Of a DNA stretch of 9,229 nt, positions 1-6,450 are shown piece after piece. Origin of the DNA: Alphaproteobacteria bacterium. Lineage in GTDB: Bacteria; Pseudomonadota; Alphaproteobacteria; Sphingomonadales; Sphingomonadaceae. A program made the position numbers and the translations under genes. The notes beneath the pieces are model-generated. The model saw nothing but the letters and a program-made list of their open reading frames with translations, ran no database searches and had not been told where the DNA came from. The stretch lies in contig JAENVZ010000287.1 in the NCBI GenBank assembly GCA_016650315.1, forward strand, positions 1 through 9,229, in the 5' to 3' direction. Position 1 is the first letter of the stretch; every line of letters begins with the position of its first letter.

Positions 1-1
1 A

Positions 2-400
2 GTCACCGGGCGGAGCGGCCCAATTGTGATCGAGATCGAATATCGCGTGCCACGTCATCGCGCACGTACCTTTTATGGAGTGATGCAGGGGGTACAAAGC
101 TGCCGTCAACGCAGCGGCGCCTATGGTTGGTCCATCGCTCGCGATCTTTCCAATCCCGAATTATGGACTGAACGCTATTATTGCCCAACCTGGTTTGATT
201 ATCTCCGTCAAAGAAATCGGCTGACACAGGCCGAGCGCGAGCTGTTGGCGCATGCATTCGAATTTCATGCCGGACCTGGTGGACTACACATTCGTCGGAT
301 GCTGGAAAGGCCCTTCGGTTCGGTGCGCTGGCGCGAGGATGTCCGCGATGCGGCCACTCCCGCGATATCATTGACACCGCCTGGCGGCGTCGGGCCGTGA
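2..400 (+). CDS. MFS transporter, MFS_3 / EntS-like family, C-terminal end (5' end outside window)
   Basis: This reading frame is open to the left window edge and ends with TGA at 398-400. The visible ~132 codons contain no membrane helices. They form the cytoplasmic ferredoxin-like tail that follows the twelve helices in MFS_3-type ('transmembrane secretion effector') exporters. Recognisable segments are VIEIEYRVP, a GAYGWSIARD core, LWTERYYCPTWFDYLRQRNR and RMLERPFGSVRW. The family exports siderophores, drugs or other small molecules across the inner membrane by proton antiport; the substrate cannot be read from this fragment. A GTG at 26 is in frame, but it lies inside the conserved domain (GPIVIEIEYRV), so it is not taken as a start. 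The end looks normal, so the gene is probably intact and cut only by the window edge. A decayed transporter fragment follows directly downstream in the same direction. Confidence 0.8.
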   Translation, partial: VTGRSGPIVIEIEYRVPRHRARTFYGVMQGVQSCRQRSGAYGWSIARDLSNPELWTERYYCPTWFDYLRQRNRLTQAERELLAHAFEFHAGPGGLHIRRMLERPFGSVRWREDVRDAATPAISLTPPGGVGP

Positions 401-478
401 TCCATGGCAGCAGGATCTGGTGCAAGTTCGCTGCGACGGAAGACTAATAACGGTGGGCCGGGCGTTGTGCCGTTCAAG

Positions 479-627
479 CTTTTGACGCCCATCGGCGATC
501 AGACCAACACGCTGGTTTATGGTGCCGGGGGTATCGGTTCTCGGATTTTTACAAACATGGCCTGCCGTTGACCATTATCGTGGCGGTCGCCACCATCGTC
601 ATGATCCCGATGATCTGGCCGCTATAG
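479..627 (+). pseudogene. SLC13/CitMHS-type permease, C-terminal remnant with frameshift
   Basis: Two adjacent frames together read as the C-terminal end of an SLC13-type anion/carboxylate permease. Positions 479-526 give LLTPIGDQTNTLVYGA. From 532 to the TAG at 625-627 the next frame gives YRFSDFYKHGLPLTIIVAV, followed by ATIVMIPMIWPL. The family signature here is PxGxQTNxxVYGxGGYRFxDF followed by GLPL, a hydrophobic helix and a WPL/WPF end. The switch occurs in a run of five Gs (527-531). Six bases would encode the expected Gly-Gly, so a single lost base explains the break. Upstream of about 479 nothing resembles the rest of the ~600-residue protein, so the gene is also deleted at its 5' side. 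The frame from ATG 404 runs through without a stop until 565, but its first ~25 codons match nothing I recognise. Alternative: a base-calling error at the G run would remove the frameshift but not the truncation. Confidence 0.7.
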
Positions 628-700
628 CCTGTATTACGCGCCATATGGCTTGACTCCGGTCATGCCCGATGCCAACGAGGCAGCCTCTTCCGCCATAGGC

Positions 701-775
701 GGGCGCGTAGCTCAGTGGTAGAGCACACCCTTCACACGGGTGGGGTCGCAGGTTCAATCCCTGCCGCGCCCACCA
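701..775 (+). tRNA. tRNA-Val (anticodon CAC)
   Basis: The cloverleaf is complete. The acceptor stem GGGCGCG (701-707) pairs perfectly with CGCGCCC (765-771). The D arm is GCTC/GAGC (710-713 and 721-724). The anticodon stem is CACCC/GGGTG (726-730 and 738-742) around loop TTCACAC, giving anticodon CAC at 733-735, which reads GUG. The variable loop is 743-747. The T arm is GCAGG/CCTGC (748-752 and 760-764) with loop TTCAATC. Discriminator A772 and a genomically encoded CCA (773-775) follow. A TTGACT at 650-655 could be the -35 box, but no convincing -10 box lies at the right distance. A rho-independent terminator sits 24-52 bp downstream, but its T-run serves the opposite strand. Confidence 0.97.
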
Positions 776-798
776 TCGACACAATCGAAAAATGAACG

Positions 799-827
799 AA
801 AAAAAGCGCGCCCCGGCAGGAGCGCGC
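799..827 (-). terminator. Rho-independent terminator of the TonB-domain gene
   Basis: Read on the minus strand, a 9-bp GC-rich stem (GCGCGCTCC pairing with GGGGCGCGC, one G-T wobble) encloses the loop TGCC and is followed by seven Ts (plus-strand As 799-805). It lies 27 bp past the stop codon of the minus-strand gene ending at 855. The plus strand has no T-run after the hairpin, so it should not stop tRNA transcription efficiently. Confidence 0.88.
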
Positions 828-854
828 CTCTTGTTGGGCCTAATGGAAAACAGC

Positions 855-1205
855 TTACATCAGCTTCCAGGTGAATGGCAGGACGACCGAAGCCGATCCG
901 CCGGGAGGGGCCGGGAATTTGCCGACCTTTGCAGGCAGTGCCAATGCTTCGCGGTCAAGGACCGATGAACCGGATGGCCCAACCAATTCCACCGAACCAA
1001 GCGAACCATCAGCAGCCACAGTCAGCTTGACCTTCGCCGTGCCTTCATCACCGCGCATCTGGGCAGCACGAGGGTAGGTCTGCTTTGCAGCGATCATCCT
1101 GGCGACATTGCGCTGCCAGTCAGCCGACTGAGCGTAGGCAGGCGCGGCAACGACCATTACGCCAACAACAACAGCAACCAGATATGCGAATATTATTTTG
1201 GACAT
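855..1205 (-). CDS. Secreted TonB C-terminal-domain (TonB family) protein
   Basis: The 116-residue product starts with a hydrophobic segment (residues 4-20) and a signal-peptidase-I-like APAYAQ site, with predicted cleavage after Ala25. Residues ~43-115 match the TonB C-terminal fold: YPRAAQMRGDEGTAKVKLTV, DGSLGSVELVGPSGSSVLD, an EALALP stretch and a final VVLPFTWKL strand. The protein lacks the long proline-rich periplasmic spacer of true TonB, so it is unlikely to energise an outer-membrane receptor alone. It resembles the many short 'energy transducer TonB' proteins of sphingomonads, whose role is not established. The ATG is preceded by GAGGT (minus strand), which supports this start. It lies 101 bp downstream of the chemoreceptor gene on the same strand, without an evident terminator between them, and has its own terminator. 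Alternatively the N-terminal helix stays uncleaved as an anchor. Confidence 0.8.
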   Translation of the reverse strand: MSKIIFAYLVAVVVGVMVVAAPAYAQSADWQRNVARMIAAKQTYPRAAQMRGDEGTAKVKLTVAADGSLGSVELVGPSGSSVLDREALALPAKVGKFPAPPGGSASVVLPFTWKLM

Positions 1206-1306
1206 CTTAGACCTCAGCTTTCTTTTTATAATGCCCCGCTTGCACCGCGGAAATGCCTATAACTACCGGTTTGAAATAGATTATTTTCACTAAATTTCGC
1301 CCTTGT

Positions 1307-3130
1307 TCACAAATCCTCCCGAGGTTTTAGGGCGAGATTGCCGCGCTGCATCGACACTGGCGCCTTGCCGGATACCTTTGCCTTCGCGTGCCTGGCGTTC
1401 TGACCCAGTTCGAAGAAAGAAAGCTGTTCGAACAGCCGCTCTGTTTCGGTAGACAGGTTACGCGCACCCGCTGTGCTTTGCTCGACCATTGCGGCATTCT
1501 GTTGCGTAACCGTATCCATCGAGGCAACGGTTGCGCTGATTTCATGCAGGCCGCTGGCTTGCTGTTCAGCCGCAGTGGCGATTTCTTCCATCAGGCTGGA
1601 AACATGCGTAACTTCGGCCACGATCTGCTTCAGCGCCTCACCGGAATTTTCAACCAGCGCCACGCCATCTGCAACCTGTGCGCCCGACGTTGCCACCAGC
1701 GCGCGGATCTTGGCCGCAGCATCCGCCGATCCTTGTGCCAACAAACGAACCTCTGCCGCGACAACACCAAAGCCAGCGCCCGCATCACCGGCCCGTGCCG
1801 CTTCCACGCCCGCATTGAGCGCCAGCAGGTTGGTCTGGAACGCAAGCGCATCGATCGTTGAAATGATGGCGTTCATTTCGTTGCTCGACGCCTCGATATG
1901 CCGCATCGCTTCAATCGCGCGTTTGGCGGTCGCATCGACCTGTTCGGCCGATTTTCGGGCGATGCCGACGCGTTCGCTGGTCTGCCGCGCATTGTCGGCA
2001 GCCAGTTTCACCGATGCTGTAAACTGTTCCAGCGTCGTTGAAGTCCGGGCAAGCGATTCTGCCTGCCTTTCGGTACGGCGTGACAGGTCGTCCGAAGCCT
2101 GCGCGATTTCGTTGGTGCCGATGCGGATGGTGCTGCACCCTTCAACGATTTCGCTCAGCGCGGCCAACAGATGCCTGACCGCTTCGTTGAAATCGACATG
2201 CAGCTTGGCGAGCGGCCCGTCAGCATCGTCGGCCACCTCATACGTCAGGTCTCCCTGCGCCAGAGCAGCCAGGCCAGCGCCGATGGCGTCGATCGTTATC
2301 TGGGTCTGGCGGTTGCGCTCATATTCAGCCGCCGCGCGTTCCTTGTCGGCAGCAAACAGCGCCTTGAAACCGTCCAGTGCTTTTGCAAGCTGGCCAATTT
2401 CATCGCTGCGCTCCATGCCGGGAACCTCGACCTGCAGGTCGCCCTCCACGACGCGGGAAATGACCTGGCTCATGCGCTTCAGCGGTCGGGCAATCACGCG
2501 CATCATCAACAGGCTGAGCAGGAAGGAAAGCACCAGCGCACCGCCCAGCGAGGCCAGGATCATCGTACGGGATTTCTTGAAAATGGCGTCGCTCGCCGAA
2601 GAATTCGCGTTGCCGCCTTTCACGTTAAGATCGATGAGCTGGAGAATATCGTCCTCCACCAGATAGAATATATCGAGGGACTCGCCCTTGAAAAAGTCTG
2701 TTGCACCTGCCGTGTCACCCGCGTTGGACAACGCAATCATCTGATCGGTCAGCTTGCCATATTCGGCCCAGTTGGTGAGAAGATTGTCATAAAGCGCCGT
2801 CTGTTCAGGCGTGACCACATGCTGCTTGTAATCTGTCAGCAGGCCAGTGATGGCTGACCGCGCATTTTTCAACTGGATTTCGGCCTTGCGCTTTCCGCTT
2901 GCATCGGCCGCCATGACATGACCGCTTTGGGCAATGCGATATTGCGAGGTGTAGGCGTGAAGATCGCCAATCAACTGCGTCGCCGGCAACCAATGCGTGC
3001 GCATTTGTGCCGACAGATCGTTGACTTGCGCGATTTTCACCACAGCAAAAATGCCGATTCCGGCGATCATTGCCAACAACCCGGCAAATGCCATCATCAT
3101 TTTTGCGGAGATGCTTAGATTTTTCCTCAT
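1307..3130 (-). CDS. Methyl-accepting chemotaxis protein with periplasmic four-helix-bundle sensor
   Basis: The 607-residue transmembrane chemoreceptor should signal to the CheA/CheW array. TM1 is at ~11-33, a helical periplasmic sensor of 4HB_MCP type at ~34-188, and TM2 at ~189-210. A HAMP domain follows (ARPLKRMSQVISRVVEGDL), with a second HAMP-like unit around 280-335 (LAQGDLTYEV). The long cytoplasmic hairpin has its tip at ~430-470 (LALNAGVEAARAGDAGAGF, then VVAAEVRLLAQGSADAA). The tip differs from the family consensus: the usual Arg in GRGF is Ala452 and the usual Arg in AQRSA is Gly467. No C-terminal CheR/CheB docking pentapeptide is present; the end is LKPREDL. I chose the ATG at 3130 because AAAGGGA precedes it and the N-terminus then starts MRKNLSISAK before TM1. 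The frame stays open upstream to an ATG at 3313, but that 61-residue extension is Cys-rich and unlike the family. The gene is divergent from a sigma54 activator. Confidence 0.95.
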   Translation of the reverse strand: MRKNLSISAKMMMAFAGLLAMIAGIGIFAVVKIAQVNDLSAQMRTHWLPATQLIGDLHAYTSQYRIAQSGHVMAADASGKRKAEIQLKNARSAITGLLTDYKQHVVTPEQTALYDNLLTNWAEYGKLTDQMIALSNAGDTAGATDFFKGESLDIFYLVEDDILQLIDLNVKGGNANSSASDAIFKKSRTMILASLGGALVLSFLLSLLMMRVIARPLKRMSQVISRVVEGDLQVEVPGMERSDEIGQLAKALDGFKALFAADKERAAAEYERNRQTQITIDAIGAGLAALAQGDLTYEVADDADGPLAKLHVDFNEAVRHLLAALSEIVEGCSTIRIGTNEIAQASDDLSRRTERQAESLARTSTTLEQFTASVKLAADNARQTSERVGIARKSAEQVDATAKRAIEAMRHIEASSNEMNAIISTIDALAFQTNLLALNAGVEAARAGDAGAGFGVVAAEVRLLAQGSADAAAKIRALVATSGAQVADGVALVENSGEALKQIVAEVTHVSSLMEEIATAAEQQASGLHEISATVASMDTVTQQNAAMVEQSTAGARNLSTETERLFEQLSFFELGQNARHAKAKVSGKAPVSMQRGNLALKPREDL

Positions 3131-3504
3131 CCCGAGTTCCCTTTGTAATGGCCTCCACGCACAAAACGGACTCAAGCCGATAAAGTTAAATGGAAAAATT
3201 CCGCGTTCGCCATGCGTCGGGGCCACATGTGCCGTCTTGCTGAAGGCATGAATGCTCAAGTCGTTCGGACAAGATAATTTATTGCACCGATCACAGTGTC
3301 TCAACTGATTCATAATGGGCGATTATTTCGTATTCGAACCAAAAAATCCGTAATTTCACACATACTTACGGGCACCCATCCATAAAAACCTGTTGCAATT
3401 TCATAGATGAAAAGAGATTTAGGATTAGGTGGGGAAACTAAAGGCACATAACGAACAGTATATAACGGTGGAGAGGGCAATACAGAGGGATCGGGCCAGC
3501 ATTA
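3131..3504. other. AT-rich divergent intergenic region between chemoreceptor and sigma54 activator genes
   Basis: This 374-bp gap carries no convincing gene. It must contain the promoters of both divergent genes. The chemoreceptor ribosome binding site (AAAGGGA on the minus strand, about 7 nt before ATG 3130) lies at its left end. At the right end a GAGGGA motif lies about 14 nt before the ATG at 3505. I looked for sigma54 (GG-N10-GC with TTGC) and FliA-type promoters on both strands and found only partial matches: GGCACATAAC near 3443 without the -12 GC, and GCCGATAA at 3176-3183 without a -35 partner. A TATAAC at 3461-3466 could be a -10 box for the activator, but no good -35 goes with it. 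Confidence 0.5.
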
Positions 3505-4593
3505 ATGACTATTTCGTGGAAGCCAGAAGCTGTGGCGGGGGAGCCACTGGAACACATTATCATCGGAGACAGCGAAGCCATATGCAGGGTCAGGGATCTG
3601 ATCCGGCAAGTCGCAAGGTCGGACGCCTCGGTCATGATTACGGGACCATCGGGAAGCGGGAAGGAGATTGTTGCAACCGCCATTCATGGCGAAAGCCAGA
3701 GGGCAAGGAACCGCTTTATCGCGGTCAATTGCGGCGCAATTCCCCGCGACCTGTTGGAATCCGAACTCTTCGGGCATGAAAAAGGCAGCTTCACTGGAGC
3801 GATAGCGCAGCGAAAAGGCCGGTTCGAGGATGCCCATTCGGGTACGTTATTCCTTGATGAAATCGGCGACATGCCCGCTGACATGCAGGTCAAGTTGCTT
3901 CGTGTGCTTGAGGCCCGGAAAATTGAACGCGTTGGCGGCAATGGCACAATCGACATCGACACCCGGATTATTTCGGCGACCCATCAAAATCTGGAAGACC
4001 GTATCGACACGCGTCAATTTCGTGAAGATCTGTACTACAGGCTTGCAGTCTTTCCCATCCAGTTGCCGGCCCTGCACGAACGGCCAGAAGACGTCCCCGC
4101 ACTGATACAATATTTCCTGAAAAAAATGTCGACGCCCGAAACCATACTGGGCTTCACTCCCGGCGCTATGGCGCGTCTCATTACGCATGAATGGCGAGGC
4201 AATGTGCGTGAATTGCGCAATGTTGTCGAACGCGCGATTATCCTGTTTCCGAACATGCAGATCAATTCCGATCAGGTCGATACGCTGTTCCGTCGGCGCT
4301 ACAGTAATGCGCCGACGACCGAAACTGTCGCCGAACCCACCCGGAACGGCTCGGTTGCAAACGGATCATTCGGACACAGCATTTTAACGGAAAACTGGGC
4401 CAATGGCGATACCACCATCGACCTCAAGCAACATCTTGCCGAAATCGAACGCCGATATATTGCTGCGGCATTGACGAAGGCCGAAGGCGTGATCGCTGAC
4501 GCCGCCCGCCTGCTTTCCATGCAACGCACGACCTTCATTGAGAAAATGAGGAGGCTCGACATACAGAAGGAAGAAGTGCGCCTCAGCGCCTGA
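3505..4593 (+). CDS. Sigma54-dependent transcriptional activator, FleQ/FlrA-like, no N-terminal receiver
   Basis: The 362-residue bacterial enhancer-binding protein should remodel sigma54-RNA polymerase closed complexes using ATP. The AAA+ domain occupies ~18-245: Walker A GPSGSGKE (47-54), sigma54-contacting loop GSFTGA (94-99, a variant of GAFTGA), Walker B LFLDE (115-119), sensor I RIISATH, arginine-finger region FREDLYYRL and sensor II WRGNVREL. After a ~60-residue linker, a Fis-type helix-turn-helix at ~305-352 reads IDLKQHLAEIERRYI and then RTTFIEKMRRLDI, close to the FleQ/FlrA end (RTTLVEKMRKYG). Only ~17 residues precede the AAA+ domain, so there is no receiver, GAF or FleQ domain. 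The start is the only ATG/GTG/TTG between an in-frame stop at 3463 and the AAA+ domain except an internal GTG near residue 10. It is divergent from a chemoreceptor gene, which fits flagellar control. FlbD-type or another sigma54 regulator cannot be excluded. Confidence 0.88.
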   Translation: MTISWKPEAVAGEPLEHIIIGDSEAICRVRDLIRQVARSDASVMITGPSGSGKEIVATAIHGESQRARNRFIAVNCGAIPRDLLESELFGHEKGSFTGAIAQRKGRFEDAHSGTLFLDEIGDMPADMQVKLLRVLEARKIERVGGNGTIDIDTRIISATHQNLEDRIDTRQFREDLYYRLAVFPIQLPALHERPEDVPALIQYFLKKMSTPETILGFTPGAMARLITHEWRGNVRELRNVVERAIILFPNMQINSDQVDTLFRRRYSNAPTTETVAEPTRNGSVANGSFGHSILTENWANGDTTIDLKQHLAEIERRYIAAALTKAEGVIADAARLLSMQRTTFIEKMRRLDIQKEEVRLSA

Positions 4594-4605
4594 AATTACG
4601 TCCAG

Positions 4606-5031
4606 TCAGCTCGCCTTGCTGTCCGCCATAGCAAGGATATGCTCAAATTCCGCTTTCGTAAGCTGCGCCACTGACAGGCGCGATTGACGCAGCATCTTCA
4701 TCTCCGCCAGCGCCGGATCGGTCTTCATTTCCTTCAATGTCACACCGCGCGGCAGTTTCCGTTTTGGCGCGACATGCACAGCGACCCAGCGCCCGCTGTC
4801 ATCGGTACTGTCAGGCTTGGCCTCCTCAACCACTTCCATGATGCCGACGGCCTCAAGACCTGACTGGCTATGATAGAAGAGCGCCAGATCACCGCTTTTC
4901 ATCGCCTTCATGTTGTTTGACGCCTGGGCATTGCGCACGCCATCCCATTCCGCCTTGCCCTTTGCCACCAGATCATTCCAGGAAAAGCAGTCCGGTTCCG
5001 ATTTCATCAGCCAATATTGCCGCTCGCCCAT
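4606..5031 (-). CDS. EVE domain-containing protein
   Basis: The 141-residue protein is nearly all one EVE domain, a PUA/YTH-superfamily fold that binds modified bases in nucleic acids. It starts MGERQYWLMKSEPDCFSWND, the usual N-terminal signature (YWLMKSEP). It continues with WDGVRNAQASNNMKAMKSGD and LALFYHSQ, a GIMEVVEEA strand, and a VAPKRKLPRGVTLKEMK segment typical of the family. The ATG at 5031 is chosen because the domain signature starts four residues later and GAAAGGAAAG precedes it on the minus strand. The frame is open to 5409, but the extra residues are the antisense of the neighbouring dioxygenase. The gene ends 12 bp from the convergent sigma54 activator gene and is divergent from the dioxygenase gene, with an 81-bp gap. 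The physiological ligand of such stand-alone EVE proteins is not established. Confidence 0.93.
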   Translation of the reverse strand: MGERQYWLMKSEPDCFSWNDLVAKGKAEWDGVRNAQASNNMKAMKSGDLALFYHSQSGLEAVGIMEVVEEAKPDSTDDSGRWVAVHVAPKRKLPRGVTLKEMKTDPALAEMKMLRQSRLSVAQLTKAEFEHILAMADSKAS

Positions 5032-5112
5032 CCTCGTTCTTTCCTTTCCGCTGACGGCGCATGACAGGTGCACACCGACGCGATAAGTATATCCGGGTAA
5101 AAAGGAAAATAC

Positions 5113-6051
5113 ATGGCCATTATCGACCAGGTGCCGGTCCTTTCGATGAACGAAGGCGCCACCCCTGCTTTTGCCAACAGCATCGGCAAATCCTTCGAAC
5201 GTTTTGGTTTTGCCATGGTGCGCGATCACGGCCTTGATCCTGCCTTGGTGGAAAAGGGCTGGGCGCTGGCCAAATCCTTTTTCGCCCTGCCCGAAACAAC
5301 CAAAGGGACCTACCGGATCGAAGGCGGCGGCGGACAGCGCGGCTATACCGCCTTTGGCACCGAAATTGCCAAGGATGCGACCGAAAGCGATCTGAAGGAA
5401 TTCTGGCATGTCGGCCGTGACCTACCCACCACAGGCCACCCGTTTTCCACGGCGATGCCCGCCAATATCTGGCCATCGGAAATTACCGGCTTCAAACCGC
5501 TGTTCCAAAAGCTGTTTGCGGAATTCGACCGTGTCGGCAATCAGATCCTGTCGGCCATAGCCATGCATCTGGGGCTTGCCGCCGACTGGTTCGACGACCC
5601 TATCCGTGACGGCAACAGCATTTTGCGCCTTCTCCACTATCCGCCGTTATCGCCTGACGCATCGGGTTTACGGGCCTGCCCACATGAGGACATCAACCTC
5701 ATCACCTTGCTTCTGGGCGCGGAGGAAGCGGGGCTGGAGTTGCTTGACCGCAACGGCAATTGGCTGCCCATCAACCCGCCTGAAGGCGCTTTGGTCGTCA
5801 ATGTCGGGGATATGTTGCAGCGGTTGACCAACGACCGCCTGCCCTCAACCACACACCGCGTTTGCAACCCGCCGCCAGAGCGGTGCGCCCATTCGCGCTA
5901 TTCCATGCCTTTCTTCCTGCACCTGCGGCCCGATTTCATGATCGAAACGCTCACAAGCTGCGTGGATGCCGCGCATCCTGATCGCTATCCCGAACCGATC
6001 ACCGCCGACGCGTATCTGATGCAGCGCCTGCAAGAAATCGGACTGCTATAA
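5113..6051 (+). CDS. 2-oxoglutarate/Fe(II)-dependent dioxygenase, isopenicillin N synthase family
   Basis: The 312-residue cytosolic oxygenase has a DIOX_N-type first half (IPNS-like FGFAMVRDHGLD at ~31-42, AKSFFALP at 53-60, RGYTAFGTE at 76-84) and a double-stranded beta-helix core in the second half. The iron ligands are visible as H191-x-D193 (CPHEDINLITLLLG) and H248 (STTHRV). The 2-oxoglutarate-binding RxS is R262-Y-S264 (SRYSMPFF). Length and layout match IPNS-like oxygenases that hydroxylate or desaturate small molecules. The substrate is unknown, and no biosynthetic cluster surrounds it. The start is supported by AAGGA seven bases before ATG 5113. The gene ends in a stop-to-stop overlap of 6 bp with the convergent folB-operon gene, so no terminator separates them. 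Confidence 0.92.
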   Translation: MAIIDQVPVLSMNEGATPAFANSIGKSFERFGFAMVRDHGLDPALVEKGWALAKSFFALPETTKGTYRIEGGGGQRGYTAFGTEIAKDATESDLKEFWHVGRDLPTTGHPFSTAMPANIWPSEITGFKPLFQKLFAEFDRVGNQILSAIAMHLGLAADWFDDPIRDGNSILRLLHYPPLSPDASGLRACPHEDINLITLLLGAEEAGLELLDRNGNWLPINPPEGALVVNVGDMLQRLTNDRLPSTTHRVCNPPPERCAHSRYSMPFFLHLRPDFMIETLTSCVDAAHPDRYPEPITADAYLMQRLQEIGLL

Positions 6052-6450
6052 TAGGGTCGGAGCGGGCTTGTCGCTCAGCAGGATAATCTGTCCCGTCACC
6101 ATCTGCGCCCCGGCGAGCCAATTTATTGTGAACGCCAACCTGTCCGCCTGCGCCGCTTCCACCACGATGGCATTGATGCGTCGTGCGGGTGCCTGCGCTA
6201 TGGCAAGTCCTTGCACCTTGAGCGAAAGTTCGGACAGGTAGAGGCGCGTTGTTGCAGGCGCCACCAGAACAACGGAACTTTCCCTATCCCCGGCTTGAAA
6301 ATTAGCAGACGGTAGCGTGTCGGCGTCCAGAAACTCTACCCGTACGTCCGCGTCGGTCCCACCATCGAGGGTCCAGCCCATTGCCTTCAACCCCAGTGCG
6401 GCTTCACGCGCCAACGGTGCGTGCGTATCGCTCAGCCACGCATGGCTCAT
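6046..6450 (-). CDS. Miniature Rossmann/SDR-like protein coupled to folB
   Basis: The 134-residue protein has no certain function. Its second half reads like the C-terminal half of a short-chain dehydrogenase. Residues 73-97 (SELSLKVQGLAIAQAPARRI, then NAIVV) align with the SKAALxxLTxxLAxELAPRIRVNAI region, and residues 107-127 (FTINWLAGAQMVTGQIILLSD) align with the VxFLxSxxASFVTGQxLxVDGG end. The glycine-rich TGxxxGxG nucleotide loop is absent and the catalytic YxxxK is not preserved (Y71 and K78 are seven apart), so dehydrogenase activity is unlikely. Its ATG overlaps the folB stop as ATGA (6447-6450), implying translational coupling. It may be a degenerate relative of the SDR pteridine reductases (FolM/PTR1) sometimes found with folB; that is inference. 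The codon pattern and clean frame suggest a maintained gene rather than a fresh pseudogene. Confidence 0.75.
   Translation of the reverse strand: MSHAWLSDTHAPLAREAALGLKAMGWTLDGGTDADVRVEFLDADTLPSANFQAGDRESSVVLVAPATTRLYLSELSLKVQGLAIAQAPARRINAIVVEAAQADRLAFTINWLAGAQMVTGQIILLSDKPAPTLL

Noticed and set aside
3..425. Minus-strand frame of 140 codons at the left edge
   Set aside because: Antisense shadow of the MFS transporter tail, Arg/His-rich without domain features.
404..565. Small plus-strand frame from ATG 404
   Set aside because: Only its 3' part has homology (SLC13 tail) and it shifts frame at the G run; it is better treated as the pseudogene remnant.
701..775. tRNA-Val as an integration site for a mobile element
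   Set aside because: No integrase and no repeat of the tRNA 3' end is seen. The decayed transporter lies on the 5' side, while integration normally uses the 3' end.
1473..2666. Long plus-strand open frame (397 codons) across the chemoreceptor gene
   Set aside because: It is a Ser/Ala/Cys-rich antisense shadow of the well-supported receptor reading frame, with no recognisable domain.
3176..3183. GCCGATAA, exact match to the E. coli FliA -10 box, on the plus strand
   Set aside because: No TAAA-type -35 at the right distance. It points toward a gene over 300 bp away and away from the chemoreceptor.
3131..3313. N-terminal extension of the chemoreceptor to an ATG at 3313
   Set aside because: The 61 extra residues are Cys-rich and unlike the family. 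The ATG at 3130 has a good ribosome site and starts just before TM1.
5082..5090. GATAAGTAT in front of the dioxygenase, identical to nine bases of LysR dyad 1
   Set aside because: It has no matching inverted arm, and a single 9-mer match in 9 kb can be chance. It may simply be part of the promoter.
5032..5409. N-terminal extension of the EVE protein
   Set aside because: It runs antisense into the dioxygenase gene and precedes the domain signature; ATG 5031 has its own ribosome site.
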